From contig JADNRX010000499.1 in assembly GCA_015501595.1 (NCBI GenBank), positions 1 through 37,842 of the forward strand: a stretch of DNA of 37,842 nucleotides, given 5' to 3'. A program made the translations under genes and the position numbers. Positions 1 through 11,600 of the stretch are shown one piece after another. The stretch's first letter is position 1, and the number at the start of each line of letters is the position of its first letter. The notes under the pieces are model-generated. The model saw nothing but the letters and a program-made list of their open reading frames with translations. It had not been told where the DNA came from and ran no database searches. Source of the DNA: Hymenopellis radicata. Lineage: Eukaryota > Basidiomycota > Agaricomycetes > Agaricales > Physalacriaceae.

Positions 1-157
1 GGGGAAGGCAAGGACAAAGAAACACGATCGGGGGCACGTGACGCTGACGCTGGGGTCCATTTTGAGACATTGGCAATTACTTCTCTCCGTGACGATAAGA
101 TGAGCTCTTCGAATTTTCAAGCGCAGTGGACGTGTAAATATAGGTGACGTGAGTACG

Positions 158-884
158 ATGTTCTCTGGGTTCTCTCCGCTGCTGAAGACGTACAGCGAAA
201 ATGCTCTCGAAGCAGTCGAACACCCACTCTACGAGTCAACTCCTCAAGCCTATCCCCGTAGGCGCCAGAATATCTACAACCACAGTAAGAGGACTCTGCA
301 ACGTCGTCGTTTCTTGATCCAAGATGTTATCTTCTCGTAGTCCGAACAGTTGCATTCCTCCTAGATGCATCTTACCCAATGTTTCCCTTTCTGGCATCAC
401 TACCCCAAGAAATGCAATTGGACTCTGTAATCGGCGTAGCTCTTCCTGCCGTTGGAGACGCCTTCTGTTTGTATCTCGCTCTCTACCAAGTTTTCCGAAG
501 CAGGCTTTTCAGCTTACCATGGTATGTCGTCGGATTGATGGTACGCTCGTCTTTCCTCTGGTATTATTTATAGCTATATGACCTCCTGAAGCTTTTCTAC
601 ATCGTCGTAGACGCTTTCATTGGTGTTGTTCCACTTGTGGGCGACTTTCTCGATGGCGTTCAAAGCGAATATATACAATGTTCGGTTACTTGAGAAGGAA
701 CTGACACGTAGCCGGTGGGCTGCCGCGGTATGCATTTCCAGTCATACTGGCTAGACCCTCTGATCATCATCCTTTGCAGGTCATCGTACCACAGTCGACT
801 GACTGGATTTCGCGACCGCGCAAAACTAATGCGAGTAGTCTGAGTAGCTTTCGTGCTGCTCGATGGAAGGACATCTTTGGCTAA
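158..884 (+). pseudogene. DUF4112-domain membrane protein gene, one frameshift
   Basis: Four exons can be built: 158-284, 341-540, 592-727 and 780-884, with introns GTAAGA..CGTAG, GTACGC..GAAG and GTATGC..TGCAG. The joined protein has the two signature halves of the DUF4112 family: 'LDSVIGVALPAVGDAFCLYL' and, after the second intron, 'FIGVVPLVGDFLD', each a hydrophobic stretch ending in P-x-V-GD. The downstream 'FKANIYNVRLLEKEL' segment is also typical. That segment lies in the +1 frame relative to 'GDFLDG'; the shift is at about 658-661 and no intron can explain it. Without correction translation stops at 691-693. The protein is probably an integral membrane protein of unknown biochemical role. 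ATG 158 is chosen because it opens the conserved-looking N-terminus. The shift could be a real mutation or a base-calling error in a short homopolymer. Family call is fairly firm; the exon 2/3 junction is less so. Confidence 0.7.
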
Positions 885-1739
885 TGTACGGTAAGTTTTT
901 GACTTCTCCTAATTCCGTTGATTCCATAAACGTTTCCCCAAGATCCGCACCGGATCTCCCAGGCTCGAAATCTTCCAGGGATGTTCGGACCGGATTGGCG
1001 AAGTGACTCTATGGCGGAATCACGGCCTGAAGCCGAAACCCTATTTCCTTCAGTCAACGTCAACACACAAGCGTTGAACTCAAGCTCGTTCTTCCGTACT
1101 ATGTAGCGTCAACGCTAGACCTACAATTTCCCCGGCTGTTTGGCGTTCCAAAATTTGAGTATCTTTGAATCAGGATGTGAATTGCGCTGGATGGCAAGTT
1201 GGATTACCTTTCGAGCAAACTTCGATCACTGGACGCGTCTACAACGCGTCTCTGCAAGACGTGTAAATTGCACAGCTGTTTTCTTTTTCGCTACAATCGG
1301 TTATTTTCCTACGGCTATGTATACTGTGTTTCTCTGTCTAACCTTCTAATTATCAGTAGAGACTGCATCCAGCACGGTGAAGAAACTCCCAGTTAGAGTT
1401 GCCCCCCCCCGGTTCGCGCCAAGTCTCAAGAGCGATACCGCGACTCGCGTCTTCGAGCCCTCGCCGTTGAGGAGTTAAACTAAAACTGGCTACGACTCTT
1501 TCTACGGGCCCCAGCTGAGCTACTACGCGCGCTCCACCCACACCGCCAGTCCGTGCCAATGTCCTTCGCATCGGACATTGGACTCGAGATTACGAGTGGG
1601 TTGTCCTTATGCCGACTTTCATTGTTGTTTAATTCGTTCACGCGGCCTAGCAAGCCCTATTATGAACAACAACTTTGTCCACCTCTATGTCTGTGAGTCA
1701 ACCTTGTCGTTATCTTCCTAACTACTTTCTTGACTACTT
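885..1739. other. Gene-free stretch
   Basis: No recognisable protein was found in any frame between the DUF4112 gene and the transketolase remnant. Open frames are short and do not continue across plausible introns. The only structure I see is a pair of Pol III-like boxes on the minus strand near 1449-1522, listed separately, and a run of ten C at about 1405-1414. Confidence 0.4.
1441..1531 (-). other. tRNA/SINE-like Pol III promoter boxes
   Basis: On the minus strand, TAGCTCAGCTGG (1522-1511) matches the tRNA A-box consensus, and GGCTCGAAGAC (1459-1449) resembles a B-box about 50 nt downstream. A D-stem (GCTC/GGGC) can pair, but I cannot fold an acceptor, anticodon or T stem. This is therefore not a working tRNA. 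It may be a decayed tRNA-derived SINE head or a chance match. Confidence 0.28.
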
Positions 1740-2198
1740 CTCAGTCGGGCACTCGTCTTGGACAACAGTTTCCTGTCGCCGTCCTTGTCGATAAATGACG
1801 CAAGTGGGACTTGTCCTCCATCGAGGTAAGCGGAAGCGACCTCGATCTTCGTGTACGCGTTGTCTCGATGCCCAGTCAATCGCACTTTGATCAACACCCG
1901 TTCGAGTATCGCGATGGTGTGCTCGGAAACGGGAAGGCGCTCGTTGCAGACGTGGAGCCGTACTCGTCCTGCGGATGGGCGCGCACGCGTGCATGCGTCG
2001 TTGAGTATGCACACCTTTGGACTGAGCGCGCCCCAGACCAGGTTGTACGATATTCTCGGTTTCAGCGTGGACAACATCACGGAGAAGGTATCCGCGAGGG
2101 TGAAGAATAAGACCGTCGGCGGGGAGATTGTGCTTCCTCGGTTAGGACAGTTTGAAGAGTTGCTTCTTGGGTATGCGGACCAGATTCAGCATCATTAG
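1740..2198 (+). pseudogene. Transketolase C-terminal remnant
   Basis: Two overlapping frames together give the C-terminal domain of a transketolase/dihydroxyacetone-synthase-like enzyme. The first has 'VRVVSMPSQSHFDQHPFEYR' and 'VLGNGKALVADVEPYSSCGW' (frame starting at 1811). The second, after a shift at about 1980-1990, has 'SMHTFGLSAPQTRLYDILGF' and 'SVDNITEKV', ending in TAG at 2196-2198. In the family this region closes the C-terminal Rossmann-like fold, and 'GSAP..LY' is its hallmark. Further shifts lie upstream at about 1790-1830, where an 'ASGT' element is out of frame. The N-terminal TPP-binding and pyrimidine domains are absent, so this is a 5'-truncated, multiply broken gene copy. 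Confidence 0.66.
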
Positions 2199-2279
2199 GA
2201 TAGGATCAATTTGGGGATGTTTGAATCAAGAAGTTTTACATGTCTGTATCACCATAGTAGTTAAATAATACCACGCCTT

Positions 2280-5215
2280 TCAGGTTTCTTCTTCTTCCAA
2301 ACTTTCGTTCGGCACAGTCTTGCCCCAATACTTGTCTCCATAAGACAAGGTAAGTTCGTTCCGGGCGTCGACAGCTGGCCCTAGGATGATAACGCAGCTT
2401 CAACTCGCAGCTGCATATGAGAAACGGTATCGCTCACCTGTTCTGAGCACGATGTGTTTCTCTTCATTCACGTAGACGACTTGAAAGATACATGAATAGC
2501 CTGTCAGGACAAGGCCGACAGCAATCAACTCACTCTCAGCGCCGCAATTTGCATATTTATCTCCACATTTAGAGCGTTTTCTCTCCTTTTCCAACTCCGG
2601 CCTATCATTGAGGTACCTAGTTACGTTCCCCATAGATGCGGCATCGATGTTTACTTCGTCATTGAGCGAGAACAGATAATGTCGCTTTGTGTATTTTGCA
2701 AGCATGTCGTCCACTGCCAAACTCTCCCCAGAGGTCTTCTTGATTTGGCCATGATATTCTGCAAACGGTTACGCTTGAAATGAGAGAAGCCATGAAGCTC
2801 ACCACCGAGATATGTATTGGCACCCATGACATCGCTAGAGGATGAGAAAGCTCCGCTGCCATATTTCGATCGTCGAATCTCGATCAAGTTCTGGTATTTG
2901 AATGGGTGATTAAATTTACTGGTGTTGGGAAACCTAAAAGAGGGAGGTGCTTACATCGTTGATAGTAGCACATTGCACATCAACATTATTACAGATACGC
3001 TTATGGCCTGAACCAAGCTTCAAGTCAGCATATTCTTCTTATAGTACTTACACAAAGTGGCATACTTGGACCTGGGCTATTGGGATCAACATGTGTCTGC
3101 GCAATCTGATTCCTATCCCAAGGCTGTCAGCTTGCAGGGATTTGAATACAAAGCCTTAGGACAGACCTTGCTCCGCATTTGCGACATAATTCTGGATCAC
3201 ACTCTTGCTCTTGTTCAGCACACGGACATTTGTTGAATTTGATGCAGCCTCCGTCCACATAACATGAGCAGCCCTTCCGCCTACGATCACCTGTACATCA
3301 TGTTAGGTTACCATGCAATTGCTAAAATCAGTGGCCACTTACATGTAAGCGCACAGTTACAACTGCGGAGACACTGTCGTCCCGTTAAGTAGCACCTACA
3401 GTCCATGGCTGTATTATCGCACGGCCCGTCGTGTACACACGGATGAACACTGCAGGAGAGTCATCACGGGGGGTACATCAACAAAGTGAAATAGCATACG
3501 GTGAGGCGAACGATTGTTCAGGACGCTTCGCAGGACCTCGGACTTCCGCGAGATGAGACGGTCCTGAAGAGGTTCTGCCAGCATCGCGCCTGACATCAGC
3601 CTGCTTGAGGAAGCGAGCTCGGTAAAGGAAGATCTACAATAGTTCAAGCCAACACGAAACGGAGAAGGCTGGAAGTATTTAAGTACCTGATTGCAGGGCA
3701 ATTTCGATGTAAAAGAGAGATCACACGGTGGGATGTCGGGATCGATCTTCAACACGCCTATGATGAACTGATCTTCATCGATGTCGGATATCACCTTACT
3801 CTGCCAGGTACATCAGTACTTGGTCAAGATGAAGAAAACTGTTCCCTGACCTCATCTTCGTAGCGATCAATATCCAGATGCTTGAAACAGGCCGCGCCAC
3901 AAGGAGTAACATCCGAGTCGTGAAGCTCTTCCGCTGACAACTTTGCCACTTTCTGCAAAAGAACAGGAAGACGCGAATTCGTTTCCTCGTCCTTCTCCGC
4001 TACCAAAACGGAACAGAATTACTATCATAGGGAAAGGGAGAGTCGGAAGACAAGGACTCACGTCGATGCGTTCCGCACGCCACACGCTCACAAAGCGAAC
4101 AATATGCCGGCTCGCAGGTGTTGATAGCGTCAAACACACTCTCAGTCTTCCGGTTGGGGAACTGCGGGTGGTTTCTGACATTCTGCAGTTTTTCCACTTC
4201 CTCTTTCGTAAACCAATCCAGGACGTTCGGCCGGTCTCTGTGCGCCACGAAGTTCGATTGAGGTGTTTTCGTACGAGGACAAGTTGTAAATGCACCTTTG
4301 ATGAATAGCCCACAGCAAGCCAGAGTCATGCCCAACCTTCCCCACCAGGTTGCGGAGTGTATTCAGCGGAATGTTCCTAATGTATAGCCTCTTGACGACC
4401 TCAGCGCGTATAATTTCGACTAACCGAGCTGTTAGCAAACACCGCGCCACTGCCCAACTAAAACAAAAAAGACGCACCGTCAGGATCCAGAAAATCCCTC
4501 TGCCATCCATACTTCAAATCCGGAATCGCTGTAATACAGTCTTGCAGAAACTGCTTCTCCTTGAACGCAGGATGGTCAGCATACGGGACGTGCGAGAGCG
4601 ACTCCACGGCAAGTCCAAGGTCCGCATCATCTGGGAGAAGAACACTCCTCGACACCGGGGCGCAGGACGTATACGGAGGACACGGCGCTATTTTGTTTTC
4701 AATGTTGATGATGATACAATCCTCGTCGTCGATAAGGCAGGCGTCCATGCCACCGAGGTTGAACTCGCCACGGTCTGGGAAGGAGTCATCTGGGTTCTTG
4801 CAGGCCATACTATCAATGGACGCCTGCGCATCAGCCTGCTCCCATTCATAGAACTCGCGGTAGACATCATTGTAAATTTGGAGCGCTTCCTTTAACGGGT
4901 CGACGTTGGAGGCATCCATTTCAGCAGGCAAGTCGACGTAGGAGCTATCCATTTCGGTTGACGAGTCGACGTCGGAGATATCCATGTCGGGTGTGCAGGT
5001 CTTTCGTCGACTCTTCAACTGTGGTGGAAGTAAGTTGACGAAATAAACTGTGGGAACACTTACGTCACACGCGCAGCTACGTTGATTGTCTCAACGAGAG
5101 AGCCGGCTCTTGCGTGTCACGCAGGGAAGTCAGTCGGCATTTGCGGCATGCGGCAGTGGTGAAGTTTTGAAGCCTGAAGTCGTCTATGACCAGTCTGTGT
5201 TACTTCTATCAACAT
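2280..5215 (-). CDS. EZH2: E(z)/EZH2-type histone H3K27 methyltransferase, 16 exons
   Basis: Sixteen exons join with consistent phases into 712 aa: 5215-5121, 5076-5064, 5018-4478, 4419-4296, 4237-4062, 3999-3851, 3800-3687, 3633-3500, 3449-3343, 3290-3167, 3112-3054, 3007-2955, 2890-2803, 2758-2534, 2479-2438, 2374-2280. Domains in order: an acidic N-terminus; a pre-CXC region with 'FDAINTCEPAYCSLCERVAC' and 'TPCGAACFKHL'; a CXC domain across exons 9-11 with regularly spaced Cys ('CDRRRKGCSCY', 'CPCAEQEQECDPELC'); and a C-terminal SET domain with 'KYGSGAF', 'YLGEYHG', 'YLFSLNDEVNIDA', 'NCGAE' and a final 'ELTLSYGDKYW'. The expected role is the nuclear catalytic subunit of PRC2, methylating H3K27. 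The usual NHS motif reads N-D-R. Exon 6 uses a weak donor (GTCAGG). ATG 5215 is the first in-frame ATG after a stop in the reconstructed pre-insertion sequence. A gypsy LTR begins 55 bp upstream. Confidence 0.88.
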
Positions 5216-5264
5216 GGGCGACGAAGGGAAACATCTAGCACCACTCTTTGTGGGTGGCCGTAGT

Positions 5265-5269
5265 AATGA
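5265..5269. repeat. Target-site duplication, left copy
   Basis: AATGA directly precedes the left LTR and is repeated directly after the right LTR. This is the 5-bp target duplication usual for Ty3/gypsy integration. Confidence 0.93.
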
Positions 5270-5583
5270 TGTGAGGATAGCGTGATCGAAGACCACGGTA
5301 TCCGTCACACGGGTATGTCGGGAAGAGCGATGAGAGTCGAGTCGGGGGACGAGAGTCTCAGAGGATCCGAAATGACTGGGTAAAAGTGTAGATTCGGAGA
5401 ACCTGCTAACTACTCTAGCTACGCGAGTATTTATAGTAAAATTAGAGCTGAGTAATAGCAGTATAGTAATAGATACTTTTTGGGATAACTGTAGGGATAA
5501 ACGAAGAGGAGAGATAGACAGTCGGTATACAAGTCCGATGTGACAGGAAGAGAGACGAGGCGCGAAGTAACGCGATCGTTACA
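5270..5583 (-). repeat. LTR (3' LTR of the element)
   Basis: This 314-bp LTR has TGT...ACA ends, like the copy at 14825-15138; I saw no difference when reading the two copies line by line. It lies 55 bp upstream of the E(z) start codon in the same transcriptional orientation, so it could act as promoter or 5' UTR for that gene. The reading frame of E(z) stays open back into the LTR, but I see no in-frame ATG there. Confidence 0.95.
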
Positions 5584-5616
5584 TACGCCCTCCGAACCTT
5601 CCCAAAGGGTAAGGTT

Positions 5617-8600
5617 CTAAGCCCGCGCCTTGCCTTTGTCCTTGGGCTTGTAGGTAGTGCCGGCGCGCGCGAACTTGGCCTCAGCCGCGGCCTTCTCCTT
5701 CTCGTTCAGCTTGTGATTGGCCCGGATCTGCTCCTGCCACCTGTCAATGCTGGCATTCTTCCTCTTCTCGAAGTCTGCATCGAGCTCGGCACGCCTCCTG
5801 GCGGAAACCTCCGCCCGGCGTTCCTCTGCCAAGCGCGCCTGGACGATCTTCTCGAGACGTGCATCCTCCTCGCGCTGCCTCTTCTTGTTGAGTCGTTCGG
5901 CCTTCTTGCGTTCAACGAACTCGCGGTGCTTCTTCTGGTCCCTGGCCGCATTGAGTAAGAGATCGAAGAAGAGGGCTGATTCGTCGGACGAGCGTGTGCT
6001 TTCCATGATTGCACGGACGTCGTCTGCGAGGGGGAGCATGGTGGTGGCAGAGGTGCGAGTGGTGGTGACGGAGTCCGCAACGGAGGCGGGAGCCTTGGGA
6101 AACTTGGTGGGGAGAGGCTTGGTGGGGCGAGGGTGGTCAATGTGGATGGAGGAGGTCGAGTCCCAAACAGGAGCCGGTCCAGCAGGAGGCGGTCCCGACG
6201 CAGCAGGAGGCTCTGCCATGGGGACAGAGCCTTGAGGATCAGCCGCGAAGTCACTAGGCTCACCCATAAGGTGATCGTCATCGCGGTAGTTGATCAACTC
6301 GCCCTGCCAATCAACGTTCAGGTCGAAGCTTCCGGCGGGGATAGTGATAGGGAAGTGGGAGGGAGTGACTAGGACAAAGTCGGGCTTCATCAGCTCGTCA
6401 AAGTCAACCGTGTCCGCAATGAGGCTGACGGTCGGGAAGCGAGCTGCGATCTCCGTGGGACGCACATTCGAGTTCCAGGCATCCCACAGGCGCTTCCACG
6501 TCGAGGGGGTCTCAGCAGAGTGGGCGTACTGGGGGAACCGAGTGATGTCTGCCACCGACGCCTTGTGGTTGCGGATGTCGAAGAGGATCTGGCACGACTC
6601 CGATGCCTGGTCGTAACCGACGATGCAAAGGCCGTATCGGTCGGTGAAGTGGAAAGACTCGTTCTCTGGGTCGTCGGTGAAGATGGAGTTGGGGAAGTTG
6701 AGAATGACGGGCATCTCAACCTGCAGAGGGCTGAGTCCGGCGGCAAGGCGTTCATTGCGCGCACGGATCCGGTCAAGAGTCGATGGGAATGAGTCCGGAT
6801 GGAGAGAAGCAGGGGGAGTGGTGTGGGAAAGATCAATGAGGTCGACGGACATGATGGCAAGAGGTAATGATGGGGGCGTTAAAGCTGACGGAGCGTCGCC
6901 CCCCGACCCATTAAATACAGGCGATTCATCTATATCAAATAGAGACAGCTGAGAAAATTCAATTTGAAGGTCCTCAGTTTTCAAAGCCGGTAATCGCGCC
7001 AATTTTTCCACTGACTCAACACCTTGTACCTCAAGATATTGTTCAAGGGCATGCAAGTGGTCTACCTTATTGAGCGGTAGCCACGTAGCATCACCCGCTT
7101 TCCACTTAAGCTCGAAGAGAAGATTATCGCCATAGCCAGAATGGCGGAGGATGCGATCCACGGCCCATTCGCTCTGTGGCGTATCAAATGCCGAAATTTG
7201 AGTATCTAGACGGCCCGGAAAAAGGCGGTCGTCATTAGGCACATGGATCCGTAAAAGAGACGCGTGGAACACGTCGTGAATCCCGCGTTGCTTCAAGGGA
7301 GCCGGCAGATCAAGTCGAAACGAGGTATCATTGAAGTTTCGCAAAATGCGGTACGGGCCGATGTACTTGGGAACAAGTTTCCTTACGGTACCTTTCGGGA
7401 AAGTAATGTTCTTCGTCGAGAGATAAACAAAGTCGTCAACCTCAAAGGGAACCGCACGCCGTTTTCGATTAGCATCTCGGGTCTGTTTGACGCGGGCAGC
7501 AAGAATGCTGTCATGCGCCCCCATAACGGCCTGTTTAAGCCGTTGAGCGAATACTCGCACACCGGGATATTCATCCTTACCGGCAGCATCCCAAACCATG
7601 GAGCGGGGAATCCGTCCGGAGTTGAGGAAGAAAGGCGAGTAACCGGTCGTCTCTGATCGTGCCAAGTTGATGGCAAATTCGACTGCCGGGAGTTTCGAAA
7701 CCCAATCGCGTTGGGTCGGCGAGATGCATTGTCGCAGCATTTGCTCGATCGTCCGGTTGGCGCGTTCTGTGAGTCCGTCCGTCTCGGGGTGATATGCGGA
7801 AGACATCTTGAATTTCGTGCCTATGAGGGCATGAAGATGAGTCCAAAACTGGCTGGTGAAGAGAGAGTCCCGATCACTTACAATGGCTTTTGGTAAACCA
7901 TGGTGCTTGTAGACTTCAGAGAAGACCAGTTCTGCTACATCCTTAGCTTTGTAGTTTGTTCTTCCAGGAACCAAATGGACCATACCAGTAAGGTGGTCCA
8001 CGATGACTGCAAGCGAGTCAAACGATCCGTCGCGGTTCTTGGACAAGGGTAATGGTCCCATGAAGTCGATTCCAATAACTTCCCAGGGAGTCGAGGGAGG
8101 TCCAAGTGGTTTCAGCTGACCATAAGGCTTCTGGTTGTTAGGCTTAATCCGCGCACAAACAGAACAAGACGTACAAAACGTCTCAATATCCTTTGCCATA
8201 GATTTCCACCACACCTGGGTGCGAAGGTATGCCAGCGTCTTGCGATAGCCAAGATGAGCGAGAAGCGAGTGTGCTTCATCAATTATGAGCTCGTGCACAT
8301 TTCGTCCGTTCACCAGAAGTTTGGGAACGCACAGGAGTCGACGTTCCTCGAGTCGCAGGTAAATTAAACCGTTGTCGACATCAAAATTTCGAAATTCCTT
8401 GGGTTTCGCGAGTACTGCGCGAAAGACGGGGTCACCAGCGTATTTGTCGCGAATTATTCGTGGAAGGTCGAGACCAGCGCGTCCGTCTGCTAAGACGTTG
8501 ATGATGGTTGCATCCAAGTCAGGGGATACTGTTTTTGCTTCCGTGGGACTTTTGGTGGATTGATCCGCCTTAAGTCCGAAACTCGTCTTCAGACCGTCAC

Positions 8601-11600
8601 CTACCCCAGCTGGGGTAGGGGCGAGTTCAACCGTAATTCGCTCTGGCTGGTTTCGAACCGCCTGAGGATAAGACTGGCTCTGAGCCGGCGTACTCGTTTG
8701 GCTACGCGCCGACGAGCTTGGTGTCTCTTGGTTCTGCGCCGGGGATTTTACAGCAGGACCAGGACAAGGAGCAGCAAGACCAGGACCAGGGCCAGGATTC
8801 GGGACTGTGGCTTTGGGAACCTGGGTGTCTGGTGGGATAGACGTCGTGGCGGGTTCAGAGTCGTGCGACGCTGGTGGAATGTCGTTTTGAACGTCGGGTG
8901 TATTTCCGCCCTCAGTTCGTTCCTTTGGTCCCCGAAGGACGAATTTTCCCTTCATCCGACGGGCAAACGCTGTAGCTTCATCCACGGTGCGTTTTTTCCT
9001 GGGCACGGGCGCATAGCTGACAGGGTTTCGTTCGCGTAGATTCATTGCGGCATTCTTCAGACCGTCCGGAGCGCGAGACGCGCCCTCCGTTCCAACAAGT
9101 AGAGGCGCGGTGACTCCAAATGTTTCTAGGGAGTCGTTATCAACAACGTCGTGGTAAGTGTATTCGCTTCGTGCACGAAGCGTGCCCTTTGCCTCATTTG
9201 AATAAATCCTAGACAATGAGTCGGCCAAAACGTTATCGACGCCGCGGACATATTCAACTTTAAAGTCGAACATACCCAACTTCTCGACCCAGCGCGCCTG
9301 TCGGCCTGAAAGGTCCTTCTGAGAAAGAAGGTATGTCAGCCCTTTGTGGTCTGTAATCCATGTAAAGCTGAGGCCTTGCAGGATATCGCGGTATCTCATC
9401 ATGGTTTCAACGCCTGCCAGCATTTCGATTTCATGGACCGGGTAGTTCTGCTGGGCTGCGTTGAGTTTTGCTGAGAAATACGCGGCGATGGATCCGCTTT
9501 TCCAATCAACTCCTTGGACGACAACCCCTGCGATACCAGTGGCACAGCCGTCTGTTACCAACCAGACGGGCGGCGCGCCATCCGAGTAGTCCAGAGGTAC
9601 GCGACTACGTTTACCGCCGACCTCAATCTTCCGCTTAACGTCTTCAAAAGCTCGTTGTTCCGTGTAACCCCATCGAAAGGGGACCGTGTCGCCCGTTATC
9701 GCACTGAGGACGCCCATCGGTATTCGCACTGAATCAACATCGTCTGCGAGGTAGCCCACAGAGCCGAGGAAACCCCGCAGCAGATCCCTGTTTGTGGGGG
9801 TGGGCCACTTTATGACAGAATCAACTTTATGGGGGTCCATCCGGATACCAGTGTCGTCGATGATGGAACCCAGGACTTTTACCTCGTTGACCAAGATCTT
9901 CATCTTGCGTTCAGCGAGGTAGAACTTGTGCTTAGACAAGATGTCAATAACCGTCCGTAAGTGTTCCAAGTGTTCTTCGAGCGAATTAGAATAGATAATA
10001 ATGTCATCTAGGTAAACATCCATCCAGCGCCCAATGAACGCGGCGAAGTAGTAGTACATAATTGTCTGAAATGTAGCAGGTGCGTTGCAGTCGCCCTGTT
10101 GCATCACAAGGCTAACCATAACACCATCAGGTGTTGCAACGGCGGATCGAGGAACGTGTTCGGGCACTATACGGATCTGCTCGAACGCGTCGCTGCCATC
10201 CATAGTGCTGCGATACTTGGCGTTAGCGATGCGACGACGAATTCCATGTTGGTCAGGAATCGGTGAAGCCAGCTTCTTCGTGTTGTTATTGCGAGCGCGT
10301 AGGTCGCAGACAACGCGAAGTCGCTTCGGGTCATCAATCTTGGGGATTAGGAGCAGAGGGGAGGTATTCCTGGCAGTCGAGACCTGCCAGCGACCCGTCC
10401 GTAAGTAATCATCACGTTTGGAAGCCCATTGTTCACGAAACTTCTCAGGACATTTTGATGGACGCCACGGGTACCTCTTGCTTTCATCAATCAGAGGTAT
10501 CTCGTGGTTGATTTCCCGTAACGGCGGTAATGGCGTCTCTGCCGCTTTCTTGAACAGAGGACGCGCGTATTCAAGGATTTCTTGACGCGACTTCTCCAGA
10601 ATTGATTCCTCGACGCGCGCACTGTTGGACGCGATGCGAGAAGTCCACGACCCGGATGTTATGGGTAGGCTTTCAATACTTCCGATGATCACGCGAGGCT
10701 CATTGAAACCTACAGACACGCTGTGCTGATGGAGCCAGGGAGTGCCCAGAATCATATCATATCCTGACAGGTTCGCAACATCAAAATAACGTTCTTCATT
10801 GATTTCCTGATATGAAAACATAGCGCGAGCACCATAATTTATCTTCGACCGAGATCCCTGGACAGCGAGTTGAAGTGCGAGAGGTTTCTCGAGCACAATT
10901 TTGGTGAGTTTGAGCTGATCCAGGATTGTGGTGGATACTATGTCTGCCATAGAACCGGAATCAATTAACGCTTTCACAGGATGACCGTTAAGACGTACCG
11001 CGATAACAATGGTTTTGGGGACGTGTCGGCCGGTGTCCTTCACCCGAGCCGAGTTCCTCTGAACAGCTGGATATCTATCCCGCGGCACCTGCGCGCCGGA
11101 TACTCGCAGGACGTCAAGGTTTTCGTCCACGCGGTCTATTTCAGCCTGTAGATAACCGAAAAGAGGTATGTCTTCCCAGTTGTCATCGAGATTCCAGTCT
11201 ACAGGTTCTGAGATTCTTGCTAGGAGCACGCGATACCAGTTGTTAAGATTGAACAACGGATTCCGTACAAGATCAATGGCTAGTGTTAATCGGAGATCAC
11301 AGTGCGTGTCCCAGATTATTAGCGTAGCCCTTGTGTCATCCGCTTTGCAGTGGAAACGTTGAGTTCGACGAGAATTGCTCGAATCGCCTGGATGGAACAC
11401 GTTGAGGTAAGTTTCAACGGCTTCCTCTTCCAGCCACTGAATTCGACCTTTTCCTGACCAGGCGTTATCCGAGGGAAGGGCATACCAGTTCACGCCGTTT
11501 CGTGTACCGCGCTGCATGGCGTACCATTCTACAAGTGGGAAGGTAGGGTCTTCAGCGAGTTCGTGAGGGATTAGCAACTGATCCCAATTCTCAAGGGTCT

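Noticed and set aside
3121..3166. A short E(z) intron ending at GCTGACAG (3124).
   Set aside because: It leaves exon 11 out of phase. The acceptor GGGATAG (3113) gives a 54-nt intron and restores the frame into 'DPNSPGPSMPLC'.
5713..9039. Many + strand open frames opposite the gypsy pol gene.
   Set aside because: They are antisense shadows of a 2,556-codon polyprotein with clear catalytic motifs on the minus strand.
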